Source: Cyathus striatus (taxonomy: Eukaryota > Basidiomycota > Agaricomycetes > Agaricales > Nidulariaceae). From it: a stretch of DNA of 64,000 nt. The position numbers were made by a program, and so were the translations under genes. Under the pieces are notes generated by a model. It saw nothing but the letters and a program-made list of their open reading frames with translations. It was not told where the DNA came from and made no database searches. Below are positions 26,502 to 38,239 of the stretch, piece after piece (position 1 is the first letter of the stretch; each line of letters opens with the position of its first letter). The stretch spans positions 124,001 through 188,000 of the forward strand of contig JAOVFP010000007.1 in NCBI GenBank assembly GCA_025738555.1. Direction: 5' to 3'.

Positions 26502-27840
26502 ATGTCTCCTACAACATCTCTTCGTATTGCAATCGTTGGAGGTAAGTTTCTATCCTTCAACTTCTTACTCCATCCCTATGCTAATTTATATAACTACAGC
26601 CGGGCCAGTCGGTCTAACTCTTGCTCGTCTTTTTGAGTTTTACAAGATTTCATGTACAGTATACGAGCTCGAGATTTCTCGTACGCTTCTTCGTAACCAG
26701 GGCGGGACCCTAGATATCCACAAAGACCTTGGCCAGAAAGCTCTTCGAGCAGCGGGACTGATAGACGAATTCCGTGCAAAGATGAGAGTAGAAGGCGCGC
26801 AGATGCGCATTCTCGACAGTCGAGGCAAGGTTCTCATGGACGACAGCGAACACGGATCCGAGGGTTCTCAGGGGGGATCTCCCCCCGAAGAGGATAGGCC
26901 CGAAATCGATCGTCTCGTTCTCCGTGAGATTCTTCTCAACTCGATTTCACCTTCGACTATCAAATGGGGCTTCAAACTGACAGGTGTCGAGCAAAATAAT
27001 GCGAAGTTCGACTTACACTTTGCCAATGGCTCAGTTGAGTCGGGATATGATCTTGTCATTGGTGCCGATGGTGCCTGGAGCAAAGTCCGTCCTCTGGTTA
27101 CAGATGCGCTACCCCAGTACTCCGGCATAACCTGTATCGAAGCTCGCCAATACGACGTAGACCAGAAACACCCCACTCTTGCCAAACTTGTTGGAAACGG
27201 GTCTTGTTTCCAGTTTGGCGATAGGACTGGAAGGGCGCTCATGGCGCAGAGGAATGGCGACGACTCTATTCGTACCTACGCGATGCTTCGCGTTCCCGAG
27301 ACTTGGGTCAGCACTTGCGGTATTAATTGGGAAGATGACGGTGCAAAGGAGGCGCTGATCGCAAAGGAGTACAGTGAGTGGGCGCAGGAGTTGAAGAATC
27401 TGGTTTTGCAAAGCGACGAGCCACTGATCAGGAGGCCTCTGTATATGCTTCCCGTTGGGTTCAAGTGGGAATCTAAACTTGGGTAAGCTTTATCATTTTT
27501 CTGTCAATTACATGTAGTTTTTTAACTTTTGTCCCTCAGCGTAACTCTCGTTGGCGACTCGGCTCACGTGATGACTCCTTTCGCAGGCGTCGGCGTGAAC
27601 CTTGGTATGATGGACTCGTTGGAGCTCTTCCAAGCAATCAAGAAACATCTTGACGCTCCTACCGAATTTTCTTTGAAAGACGCTCTGAAGGAATACGAGA
27701 CTCAGTTGTTCTCTCGTTCAGAGATACACGCCGTGGAAACCTTTGCCAATTTGGAGACATTTTTCACAAAAGGGTGTACAGCGGAGGAGATTCTGCAAAA
27801 GATGGCCGAGGCTATGGGTCGCGGCCCAGAGAAGAGTTAA
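26502..27840 (+). CDS. TetX-like FAD-dependent monooxygenase
   Basis: Three exons (26502-26541, 26600-27482, 27540-27840) join in frame to 407 residues. The first intron splits the dinucleotide-binding motif, giving IAIVGAGPVGLTLARLFE (GxGxxG). The second FAD motif is VIGADGAWSKVR and the third LVGDSAHVMTPFAGVGVN. LRNQGGTLDIHKDLGQKAL is close to the TetX type of class A flavoprotein hydroxylase. Length is normal and there is no C-terminal extension or membrane anchor, so a soluble cytosolic enzyme using FAD and NAD(P)H is expected. The substrate is unknown: fungal members oxidise aromatic or polyketide-like compounds, and antibiotic inactivation should not be assumed. A decayed copy follows 0.9 kb downstream on the same strand. 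Confidence 0.9.
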
Positions 27841-28753
27841 AGTTGAACAGGTGTTACTACTGGATTTTGTATTTCGTTTGGGTCAATTAGCTTGAGGGTT
27901 TTATATAGGTAGGTAAGTGCAAGGGATATCAGTATATTAGCAGGTAAGTAAAACACGGACGTAAAGTATGTACTTACTTTAAAAATGTAATTGTACTACG
28001 CACAATACCTTCTTCATGTGATTCTACTGTCATATTTTTATGGATATGTCTACACATTGAACACTTAAGTGCAGTTTTAACTAATTAATACTGTATCGCG
28101 AGGGATGGCGTGGAGGTTTCATTTCCTACAAGATTAATTCTATTTAATACCATGTAAAATTATACTGTTGTTGTAGAATTTTGAGTGAAAGTCAAAAAAA
28201 CTTGATTGTAGATTAAGCTTGACGGGGACGCTTGAAGCTTGAAGGGTGGGCAGCCTGGGCGTCAGGATGGCGCAGGGGCGGCGCGATGCTGTGCAGTACG
28301 AGCAAACATTAACAAATACGTAATACCGATGGTGCGTGGGAAGCTATGCGACTCGCGAGAGTCGGTAGGAAGCCCACTGAAGGTTCTTACTGTCTTTATC
28401 TCTCATCCATCTGAAAAGAAACAGGTCAGTACTTTGACTATCCTACTACATAAAAATAGAGCCAAATCTGGGTAGATGCTGCTAATAGCGGTGAGGGACT
28501 CGGAAAGTGGGCGTTGTCATTGAAACATTGACCAGTGCGCAACAAGTGCGTGTATCGACACAATCACTCAGCTCACTGGTGCTACATTAGGCAAATACTA
28601 CGGGCGGAATCGGATGGAATCCAACCGTTTCCGCTTTTACGAGTTCAACAGGACGTTGATTTTATGGCGGTAATTCACTGTCCGAGAACTTCATATACAT
28701 AGGGATGTGTGAAATCGAACAGTTTTGATTTTCGCCTTGCTCATTCCCCCAAA
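27841..28753. other. Intergenic between monooxygenase copies
   Basis: A 3' flank and the promoter-side flank of the decayed copy. Nothing coding is recognised; the frame at 28239-28475 lacks motifs. Confidence 0.4.
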
Positions 28754-29932
28754 ATGTCTCCTACAACGTCTCTTCGGGTTGCAGTAGTCGGAGGTTAGCA
28801 TTTCATTTAATTTTTGGACCGGCTGGTCTTACTCTTGCTCGTCTTCTGGAGCTTAGAGTTCCATGCAAAGATGAGAGTCGAAGGGGCACAACTACGCATT
28901 CTCGACAGTCGAGGGAAGGTTCTTATGGACACTAATGAGCACATGGGTGCTGCTCCGCAAGTCGGCCCCCCTTCCGAAGGAGACAAGCCAGAAATCAATC
29001 GTCTCGTTCTCCGCGAGATTCTGCTCAATTCGATTACTCTTTCGACCCTCAAATGAGGTTTCAAACTTACTCGAGTCCAGCGGAATGGTGCGAGGTTTGA
29101 CCTATACTTTGCCAGCGGATCCGTTGAAACAGATTACGACCTCGTCATTGGCGCGGATGGTGCCTGGAGCAAGCCCGCTCTCTGGTTTCCGATGCGCTAC
29201 TTCAGTACTCTGGCATCGCCTGTATTGAAGCCCGCGTATACGATGTAAATGAGATACACCCTGGTCTCGCAAAACTCATTGGAAACGGATCGTGTTTTCA
29301 GTTTGCTATGGGGTTGGGAGAGCACTCATGGCGCAGAGGAACGGAGACGTGGATCAGCACTTGTGGGGTAGATTGGGAGAAAGATGGTGCAAAGGAAGTG
29401 TTGATCGAAAAGGAGTATATCGAGTGGGCTCAGGAGTTGAAGAATCTCGTTTTGGAAATCGACGAGCCGTTGATCACGAGGCCTCTGTATATGTTTCCCG
29501 TTGGTTTCAAATGAGAATCCAAACCTGGGTAAGTCTTCTTAGATTCGTTGTATTCGTTATGCATTATTCTCTAATTTCTGTCCCTTAGAATAACTCTTAT
29601 TGGCAACTCGGCGCACGTAATGACTCCCTTTGCAGGTGTCGGTTCCAACCTCGGTATGATGTATTCTCTGGAGCTTTTCCAAGCAATCAAGAGACATCGA
29701 TGCTCCCACAGATTTTTCTTTGGAAGACGCTCTGAAGGAATACGAGAACCGACTGTTTGCTCGTTCAGATAAATATGATGCGCTGACCTTCGGTAATTTG
29801 GAGATGTTTTTCACGAAAGGGTATACGGCGGAGGAGATTTTGTACAAAATGGTTGAAGTCATGGGCCTTGACCAGCCAAAGGAGAGCCAGCGAGGGACGA
29901 TTAATGTTGTAATTCTATTAAAGTACTTATGA
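28754..29932 (+). pseudogene. Decayed tandem copy of the TetX-like monooxygenase
   Basis: It starts with the same MSPTTSLR N-terminus as the gene at 26502 and aligns to its end (FFTKGYTAEEIL). Damage visible by comparison: the first intron acceptor is lost; about 120 bp covering the second half of the Rossmann motif region is missing near 28846-28858; a tryptophan codon became TGA at 29054-29056; single-base frame changes lie near 29160-29180; about 40 bp is missing near 29340; and a second TGG to TGA change is at 29512-29514. No functional enzyme can be expected. Both stops are G-to-A changes on the coding strand. Confidence 0.88.
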
Positions 29933-30248
29933 TGATTTCTTATGGGGATATCATTTCCCTAGAACTTATAGTCACTGAGCTGAATCAGAACCGTTGTAAT
30001 ATTTGCATTTTCACATCAAGTTGTCCGATTTCTCTCAAATTTAATACACAACCTGATAGCGACATCCATCAACGACCCAAATTTTACTAAACAGTGACAT
30101 TATGGCATTGTGATTTATTGTCCCACACGGAGTATTATGTTCGTTCGTCTGCTTTCGTCATCAATAAATTCGTTGGGTTGGAATCAGAAATACAAATACA
30201 CAGGAAGCGATACATCATAGGTTATTCGGAGGGGCGACTTTCAGACTA

Positions 30249-31210
30249 CTAAGTGGTTGCTTCCAAGTACCATCGCTGTAACATTTGTTAGCAGGAATTC
30301 AAGCATTCATCAAATAGAAGCATACCTGATTCGGATTGGAACCATCGCATGCCCATAGTTGAATCTACGAGTCACTCGTTAGTAAAAATTGTATAATCGA
30401 ATGGAGCATCAAGTTGGGCCAAACCTGATTTCCATTGTCCAAACGTCCATCGGTGAGATCCATACAAAGATTCGGATGCAACATCCAGCTGATATGGTCC
30501 TCAGGAAGTATAACCACGTTCGGATCTGAATGCTGGAACTGCTGGTTTGCATTTCCATCGACACATGTCCATACCTGGAGCTTGGCTCCGTTCGCAGAAC
30601 CCCCATTAGTAACATCGAAGCACTTGTTCGTTCCAGTAGGTTGAATTAGCGAGCCTTGAAAGTGCCATTTCTGATTTGGGTTTCCATTGCGGTAGAGGCA
30701 GTCCTGAAAATAGTTCTTACTTAGCGAAGTCTTTGGGTTTTGAATAGTATGTCATACCTGTATTTGTACTGGAGCACCATCATAGTTACCAGGGATTGTC
30801 AAACACTTTCCAGCGTCGGATGTCTTGATTAGATAAGTCTGTGCTTGAGGATATGGATCAGGACAGCTCGGATTACTGTCTACCCGCAATGGAGTGTTAG
30901 GGTAATGCGTAAGAGCATGGGATGCATACTATATGCGATACATTGGAGTTAGCAACGAACGTAACTTACTACGAGAAGATGTAGGAATTCAACTCACATC
31001 ATAGAAGCAGTACGTGCCACTGGATCCGCCAGTGCCATCGAAGTGCAAGTAATCACACTGAAGCCAGCGACCGATGATGGCAGCTCGTACTAAGCCATAG
31101 GTAAGACCTTGGTAAGACAACTGGTTAACACAGGCACCGAGGTTCAGGTTCCAGGGTGCAGCAAAGACTACTGGAGTACATAGAAAGGCTAGGAGAATGA
31201 AACTTGTCAT
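30249..31210 (-). CDS. Secreted ricin B-type (beta-trefoil, CBM13-like) lectin
   Basis: A minus-strand gene with a signal peptide from ATG 31210 (MTSFILLAFLCTPVVFA, cut before APW). The N-terminal ~80 residues have GRWLQCDYLHFDG and TYCFYD and are of unknown fold. A beta-trefoil domain then carries repeated Q-x-W-type elements: NPNQKWHF, NANQQFQH and NPNQRWYLEATT at the very end, plus KCLTIPG and MDLTDGRLDNGNQ strand motifs. Introns of ~50-80 bp were inferred after TYCFYD, after APVQIQ, after DNGNQ and after NPNQ. TTTATA on the plus strand (31261-31266) is a TATA box 51 bases upstream of the start. Ricin-B domains bind galactose-type glycans in many fungi; the specificity here is unknown. Confidence 0.85.
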
Positions 31211-31897
31211 TATTGCCAATGTGGGGTAGAGAAAACATGGAGAGGCTTGAGTTTCGCACATTTATACCATATAGCAGTCGATTAAGGTTTGAAGAATACA
31301 AGTACAAAAGTGCCGTCAAGATGGTGTGGTATTCATCATAGAGGTCATTGGGCCTAAGGCGACAAAGATCTAGGAGGTGTACTGTCGACGTTACAGTGTA
31401 TACGGCTAGAATATGCATACCAAACCGGTCACCATGAACTGCTGTACTAAGTCTTCTATATGAAGTGTTGTGCGTTGACAACTGATGTTTCATTCTCCAA
31501 AGCTTAAATACTCGCCTTTTGGATGGTCAAGTGATAAAATTAGATAAAATAGACGGAAAGACTGACCTTGAAACGATTTTCAGCAAGGGCATGAGAATGA
31601 TTTTTAGAAGTCGCGTTCAAGTGAAAGAACGTTCAACCACGGCAGTCGCCCTAACTATCCAACAAGAGCTCATTGCGCTGAGACTGGAAATAGGCTGAAC
31701 TTCTCTTGAAAAATAACAGGGAGAAAATGACCTGGGGTCGGCGCGCGATCAGGTTAGGGGTGGACGTTTGTAGAAGTGTTTCTCCAAAATCTTTACTTTA
31801 CACAAAAAAACTTGTAAATTTAGCATCGATACGGAGATCAAAACCAAAAATCAGATACAAAATTGCTCGTGTTAGACAATCCAACATCCATTTGAGA
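31211..31897. other. Lectin promoter and duplication spacer
   Basis: Contains the upstream region of the first lectin gene, including blocks at 31450-31545 repeated at 33060-33155 upstream of the second copy (GCTTAAATACTCGCC, TTCTATATGAAGTGTTG). Confidence 0.5.
31261..31266 (-). promoter_or_regulatory. TATA box of lectin gene
   Basis: TATAAA on the minus strand, 51 bases before the ATG. The tandem copy has the same element 52 bases before its ATG (32896-32901). Confidence 0.5.
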
Positions 31898-32844
31898 TTA
31901 AGCAGTCGCCTCCAAATACCATCGTTATAGGTTAATGAAATCTATTAGTCAGGGATGGAGTGGTCATGAAGTTGCATCGCACCTGGTTGGGTTTGAACTA
32001 GTACATTCCCATAATTGAACCTGAGAGTGGAATCAGAAAATAACACTCGAAGAGATCGGTCAAGCTTAACCTGATTTCCATTGTCCAAACGTCCATCTGT
32101 GAGGTCCACGCAACGATTCAGATGTAACATCCAGCTAATGTGATCTTCAGGAAGTGCAAACACGTTCGGATCCGTATGTTGGAATTGCTGGTTGACATTT
32201 CCATCGACGCATGTCCATACTTGGAGCTTGATTCCGTTCGACGAGTTTCTATCAGTAACATCGAGGCACTTGTTCGTTCCACTTGGTTGAATAAGCGAAC
32301 CTTGGAAGTGCCATTTCTGATTTGTGTTCCCGCTACTGTCGAGGCAATCCTAAGAACATTATTTAGAGATTTAGGTCTTTGGATGCAATGAAAGGTTAAG
32401 ACGCACCTGTGTTTGAACTAAAGCACCATCGGAATCACCAGGGATTGTTAGGCACTTCCCAGTATCGGATGTCTAGATCAGATATGTCTGGGCTTGAGGT
32501 AGCGGATTGGGACAGCTTGGATTACTGTCTACCCGAAGTAGTGTGTTAGGATAATGTGTAAGCGCATGGGACGCATACTACATGATAATGATCAATGGCA
32601 GCATAGAATGGAACTCTGCGAAACTCACATCGTAGAAGCAGTATGTTCCGACAGAACTGTCAGCATCAATATGGTGCAAATACTCGCACTGAAGCCAGCG
32701 TCCGAGGACGGTAGCGCCCACTATACCATAAGTATCACCGTCGAAAGATAGCTCGTTGGCATAAGCGCTGAGGTTTGACTGCCAGGGCGCAGCAAAGACA
32801 GTAGGGATGGTCAAAGCAGATAAGAGAGTAAACGTTGAAATCAT
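31898..32844 (-). pseudogene. Tandem copy of ricin B-type lectin, broken
   Basis: Collinear with the gene at 31210-30249, starting MISTFTLLSALTIPTVFA. The lysine codon of LIKTSD is TAG here (32473-32475). At the 3' end, the base run before the last intron is one short and the last acceptor reads ATAA instead of ACAG, so the closing exon (RWYLEATA) probably cannot be joined in frame. The rest, including NTNQKWHF and NVNQQFQH, is well preserved, so decay is recent. If read through, it would encode a similar secreted lectin. Confidence 0.8.
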
Positions 32845-33874
32845 TGTAAATGGAGATCTTCAGAATATATGGTGAGGTGTAGGATTCACGGATCCTTTAT
32901 ACACTAGGTGTCAAGGTGATTTAGTATTTGGCGGTATTCATCACTAATGTCATTGGACCAAAAGCGATACAAATCTTCGAAATATGACGGCCTACATTTT
33001 AATAGATTTGGCTAGAGTATGCGACATTAAACAGTCCAGCCTGGTAGACTGTGCAGGTTCTTCTATATGAAGTGTTGTACGTTGACCAGTCAGACCAGTC
33101 CCAGCATCGCAAAGCTTAAATACTCGCCGTTAGGATGGCCAATGATAAGAATAGATGGCCTAGAAGAGAGTCTCGCCATTCCCCAAGTTAAAGCACGGAT
33201 CTAAGGATATTATTTTGGAGTCGTGATAAAGATAAAGAACGTTCGCTCATAAGCCTCATAGTAGTCGTGAGGGAATGAGACACCACAGTCAAGCCACGGT
33301 CAAATCAACTTGTTGTGGTTGAAATACGAGGTCGAGAGTCGAGGCCAACAGTAAAGTCCGCTTTGACTCCGCTGATGGCAGTATCCCGACTCCGAGTGGC
33401 CCGACCACTCCTGCTGCTGCATATAACACTGCCCCCAGAGTATTCATTATTTCTCTTCCAAAAACATCACTACATTACAGAAAAGCAAAGAATATAGATC
33501 ACTGCTATACTTGGTGGATCCTGATGGGCTCTACGCAGTGTGCCCTGACTCACATGGAATGTGCATTGAACGTAAGTTTTGCGGAATTCCGAAAACCAAG
33601 TTCATTCGTATTATTTATGTATTATATTCCTCAGAGACACGGTGGACTTTAAATTTGTCAGCTCACAACTTTTGAAATACGAAGAACTGGAGAAAACTCA
33701 AAGAAAACTGGTCCAGCTTCTACTCAGCGCTTACATGTCAGCTGAGCCTGCAGCCCGCCGGGGGTAGATATCTTCCGCATCATGATCTGATTTGCTCACG
33801 ATAAGTAATCGGTCCCTTATAAAGTCTAGGATTCTTCGGGCTCCACAAGACCAGTCACAGTTCCATCTATCAAA
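32845..33874. other. Intergenic with duplicated lectin promoter
   Basis: Holds the TATA box and upstream blocks of the second lectin copy. Around 33490-33558 one plus frame looks coding (LVDPDGLYAVCPDSHGMCIE, then a GTAAGT donor), but I could not build a gene from it. TTATAAAG near 33818 is a likely TATA box for the next gene. Confidence 0.4.
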
Positions 33875-35007
33875 ATGAGCAGCCGGAGACATCATCGAGC
33901 ATCCTCACAGTATGTGCTTACTACGAAATTACATCTGCGAACTTGATCAGTTAACGTGCACGTTGAAGTGCACCTCAGCCTATTTCATGGGCTCCATCGG
34001 AAGGCTCTAACGCACCACCCTGGCTTGCTCCACCTCAGAATCCCATACCACGCCCATCCAGTGCTCAAAGCTGGAATGCTGCTGCCCAACCAACTTTCCC
34101 TTGGGGAGGCCCCAGCAACGTTTATGCAGCTCCATACTCACCCTTCATCGTCAATGTTCAACCTCAAGTTGCTCCCCAACCATCTCATCCGCCGAATACT
34201 CTGTACGCTCCTGCTCCTGCACACGATATTAGGCGTGCAAGTTCCACTGGACCATATCCGGGAACGCATTATTCTGGCTTCCAGCAAACCATTCCATCTT
34301 ATGTGCAACCTGATACGTTCGATGAACGGAATCTTGCTAGACGACCTAAGGATTGGAGGGATGATTATGAACCCCATTATGGGGTAAAATCACTACTTCA
34401 TCTAGTAGGAAGGAACCGATCTGAAGTTGAAGGTTCGTTTTTTGTTTACTCTTCTAGTTTTGTGTTCTTAACGACATAACCTACAGAATACACTGACCCT
34501 GTTCGACGCACTCTCCATACCCTCATCACGTACTCCTCACACAATCCCTCAATCTATTATGATCTCCGCTGTAATCCGTTGCAAGCCGGTAGCTTATCAT
34601 TCCCAAACCTGCAAAGGCAGTTCAACGATCTTGATCTAGCACAGCTTGCAACACAGCCGCCAGCACACTTCTTACGCCTCATGCATTCATCTCTTCCTTG
34701 GTACATCGATGTCCGCGCTAGCCACCCTAACGGAATAACCCTCTACGACGTGCTCACGCAGGCATTTAACCAGCTGGCGACTGGTATCCAGTCGCGACAT
34801 TATTACAATGAGGTTCTGAGCAACGAGGACCGGGAGGCGATTGGGTACGCATTCCAGGAGCGTACCCGTGCAGACCCAGGTTTGGCTCGACAGGGAGTAT
34901 GTCAGGTGGATTATATGGGAGATAAAGTTATTTTTGAAGGCTTAGCGAGGGGTTGGAATGGAATGTGGGAAATGAAAACAAGATCGACAAATGAGAAGAG
35001 GCGCTGA
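33875..35007 (+). CDS. DUF6699 domain protein
   Basis: Three exons: 33875-33909 (MSSRRHHRASS), then from 33969 after a short intron ending in GAAG, then after an intron near 34431-34486. The middle part (~150 residues) is Pro/Gln/Ser-rich low complexity (WLAPPQNPIPRPSSAQ). The C-terminal ~170 residues match the basidiomycete DUF6699 pattern: SIYYDLRCNPLQAG, LPWYIDVRASHPNGITLYDV, RHYYNEVLS and VCQVDYMGDKVIFEGLARGW. Function is unknown. The family is found in many copies in agaricomycetes, usually with a disordered N-terminus, and probably acts inside the cell (no signal peptide or membrane segment). Confidence 0.8.
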
Positions 35008-35281
35008 TACTGTATACTACTTGGTAAGCCACTAGAATTCGTACTAAGTAGACTTTTCTCACATAGCAAAATTACATTGGTTTTAGAAGTCTTCAACATG
35101 TATATTTTTATTGGATTTACTTACATTGTCTGACAAACCATTCGTACTGAAACTCGGTCTTTTGTGCCTATGGGGAGTTCAAGGTGGAATGTCTCAGAAA
35201 TATAACAATTCTTCAGCGAATACGGACTTCAATACAAGTTACAGAATACATATCGAATATGGTAAGTCGACGTTGTATTAT

Positions 35282-35896
35282 TTAAGACCCAGCCTGAGTG
35301 GTAGAGCTGCAAGATCCAGAGTTAGGATCAAGACTGAAGGTGAACCTGGCACCGGTTGAGATCCTCCCTTCTCCGCCCTACGTATAATTATTGTGAATTT
35401 TATCAAAAATTCAATAAATGTAAGTGCACGTACCTGGCTGCATTTATTTGCTATGTTGTTCAAGACAGTTTCGCAGTTAACTTGACTGGGAGGTCCAGCG
35501 GAATTGATAGAATTGAGGGCAGTGAAATCACCTGTTAAGTTGAAGAGTTTGATTCATGTGTAAAAAAAAATAGACATATAAATGCGTACATCGTTGCCCA
35601 TTGACATTGAAGCATCTAGCACCGTTGTCCCCGGGGCGGAACTGTGCCGTAGGTCAGTTTAATTTTTAGTGATATTTTGCTATGGCTGTTACCTGAGATA
35701 GGGCAACATCAGCGCAGAAAGTATTGACGAAACTAGCGCAATTATTGGCTCCGCTGACCCCGGAGGTGTAGCACGTAGGTGGGACTTGTGCAAGCGCAAG
35801 CGGGGCGGCGGCCAAGCCAAGTAGACTGATGACAGACTGTGAATTGTTAAGTACGAAGTAATTGATACGAAGCAAGCCACATACCGTGAACTTCAT
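35282..35896 (-). CDS. Glycan-binding protein Y3-like, small secreted Cys-rich protein
   Basis: Five exons on the minus strand; the first is only 12 bases (MKFT). The spliced product is 133 residues with signal peptide MKFTSVISLLGLAAAPLALA. The mature protein has eight cysteines (positions about 26, 37, 45, 62, 70, 89, 100, 125), enough for four disulfides. Motifs TCYTSG, FVNTFCADV, ARCFN, RCDFTALNS, NCETVLNNI and FTFSLDPNSGSC follow the order seen in Y3-type fungal glycan-binding proteins. The correct last exon begins after an acceptor at TAG/GGCGGAG; the longer open frame running past it is a shadow. Likely extracellular; the ligand is unknown. With the ricin-B genes it makes a small lectin neighbourhood. 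Confidence 0.78.
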
Positions 35897-36558
35897 TGCT
35901 GGAAGGCAAATGTATCTGAGGAGGATACTGATCTTTGACTCCACGAGAATAGTGTACGCGTCTTAAGTACGTTCGAGTGACATTCCGAACTGCTGGAATA
36001 TCACCTCTAGAAGTCAAAGTCGTCATAGTGGCATCGAGTAGTGAGTAAGGCTGTGGAACCAGGTAAAGAATTCCGTTTCTTCTAGTGTTCAGCCAACACG
36101 AGAAGCAGAACTTGAACATAAGTGCTGTGTAAGTATGTATGCTGTCTAACTAAGTGTTTGGTGTTTGCTTCTTTGCACGTTTCTTCAAATTTAAAATCAA
36201 AATCAAGCTACATGTGTGTTAGCGAAGTAGCATAAGCAGCGGTAATGGCTTCTTGAGCTATTTCTTATAGGTAATATACTTATGTCTACCCTTACTGGAA
36301 GTGTATACATTATTGTCCAAACTCTCCACAGGAATTACAGTGGTGGTTACGCAAAAGTTCCAACCCTTGCACACCATTCCGCTGAGTACGTTATAAGGAC
36401 GTGATGTCCGGACTCCGTACGATGTCAGAGTACTATCTCCAAAGGGAGAAAACTGTCCAAATGTCATATACAATCAGTCCGAATATCATACACGAAAGAA
36501 AAGACTGTTCGAATCATCCGTGAAATGCCAACGAGTCAAAAGAAAAAAGAAAAACGGC
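35897..36558. other. Intergenic
   Basis: Promoter side of the Y3-like gene and 3' side of the DUF6345 gene. No gene recognised. Confidence 0.4.
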
Positions 36559-38239
36559 CTAGTTCTCATACCAGTACTCCCTAAGACACTTCGGCCTCCC
36601 AAGATTCTCAACCTGCCACACCCGATCCGCCTCATGCCCACAAACGACAACAGCAGAAGGTCTCCCGTAAGGCTGATCAATATTCTGATTATGATCAAAA
36701 TACGTATTCCCCATCCTATACCTCTTATCCACATTCACGGCCTGGATCCACCCAAAAATAAACGGTGCACCTAAAGCAATTGCACGACCAAACGTAGGCA
36801 TAACGTCATCTGCTATCTTCATAGAGGTTCGATAGCCGACTACAGCGTGCATCCCGTTGAACACCTTGAACCAGTCGTCGAAGGCGCGGCGGCGTTCTGA
36901 TACAGGGAAATCAGTGGGAGTTGGGATGACAGAGCACGCGTGGAGTATCCAATATGCCAAGGACCCTCCTGCGCCGCCACCATATCTCTCCTTGGGAACA
37001 TCGTCGTCGATGTCAACCAAGTCACAGCAGTTTTTCTCGGTGCTAAATAGATGCCAGTTCCCGTGAACTTCGAGTTCGGCGACATGCACATCGTTGATGA
37101 AGCGGTTCTTGTCCGATGTGAAGAGGTAAGGGTATGCCCAGTAGTACTGGCTATCGACAAAATCGGCGAATGGGGACGACTTGCGCAGGTTGGAAAGGAA
37201 ATTTTGGGCATTGGTGACCCATTGCTTGACGTCGTCGCGTACGACGTATCGTCCTACTTTGATGTTCGGTAGAACGCCACGCCGGTCGATCGTTTTCGAA
37301 GCACCAGCATGACACTCAGAATCTGGAAGGACAGGATCAGGAACGGAGTCCTTGGACACTACCACGGGAGGCAAGACTTCAGGACTCCCTTTACCAACTG
37401 GGAAGTAGGACTCAATACGAGAAGGGATTACAGTCGAATTGATGGTATCAGCATGGATAGTAGACCAAACGCGAATGATAGGTTGAATGAACTTCGAACC
37501 AGAGTCATAGAAGCATAAGTCGATGCCTTCAACTTCCACTAGACCGGTCTCTTTGCCTATGGATGTTAAAGAAGCCTTAATGTAATCGTACATCGTCTTC
37601 GTCGAGTTAGGCTTTATGAGTTTCCCTGTGAGGGTAGCTGAGTGCCATAGGTACGACAGGGAATGGATGTTCTCGTATATATCGAAGCTGAATGAAGCTG
37701 TACTCCCGGGACCGCAGACAGGATACAAACGACCACTGTTCGTGGTGATGTTACGTTGGATGAGAGCGTTCGTGAGGTACACTTGAGGATCAGGGGTGGA
37801 TTGCTCTTCAGGTAAAAAGTCGACCCCAACAAGGCTGTTTCCTGCCACAACACTGACGTTCGTATGTTTCGTTGAGATTAACGAATTGGAAGGCTCGGGT
37901 AATGGTGATCTCTGCTCCCTCTGCTGGTGGTATAGAGCTGAGATCAGGAAAGACTTGCGTTTCACCAGTGGTGCTATCGACAAAGGCTACTAGCCTGTCA
38001 CCGTCGTACGCAAAGTGACCACTTAATGACTCGTTGAATAGCAAAGAGACATTTGGAGCGGAGGTGTCTATGATCTCTCTCAAAAGAGCAGGGGGAATCG
38101 TGCCTGAAGAACCGACTGAGAAGACTAGCAGAGCTTCATCAAGGCATAGATTTTCGAGGAGTGAGTGGTCGAGAACAACCCAGGCAGAAGAGATAGGTAA
38201 AAGGGATACGAGAAACTAGAACAGAAGCTTGGACAGCAT
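36559..38239 (-). pseudogene. DUF6345 domain protein, broken copy
   Basis: The large C-terminal frame (about 37870-36559) carries the DUF6345 pattern: FADFVDSQYYWAYPYLF, FINDVHVAELEVHGNWHLF, KNCCDLVDIDDDV, GGGAGGSLAYWILHACSVIP, NGMHAVVGYRTSMKI, GAPFIFGWIQAVN and AVVVCGHEADRVW. The preceding N-terminal domain (LYPVCGPGSTASFSFD) is also typical. Reading upstream, the frame changes by one base near 37865-37875 with no usable intron. From the natural ATG (38239) the signal peptide is interrupted by TAG at codon 8 (38216-38218): MLSKLLF, stop, FLVSLLPISSA. Everything else is intact. Two lesions suggest a recent pseudogene, though sequencing error is possible. Function of the family is unknown; members are secreted. 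Confidence 0.75.

Noticed and set aside
31125..31493. 122-codon minus frame over the lectin start
   Set aside because: Overlaps the lectin promoter and signal peptide exon in another frame.
35278..35463. Longer open frame at the 3' end of the Y3-like gene
   Set aside because: It reads through an intron into a frame lacking the conserved FSLDPNSGSC end; the spliced frame matches the family and stops at 35282.
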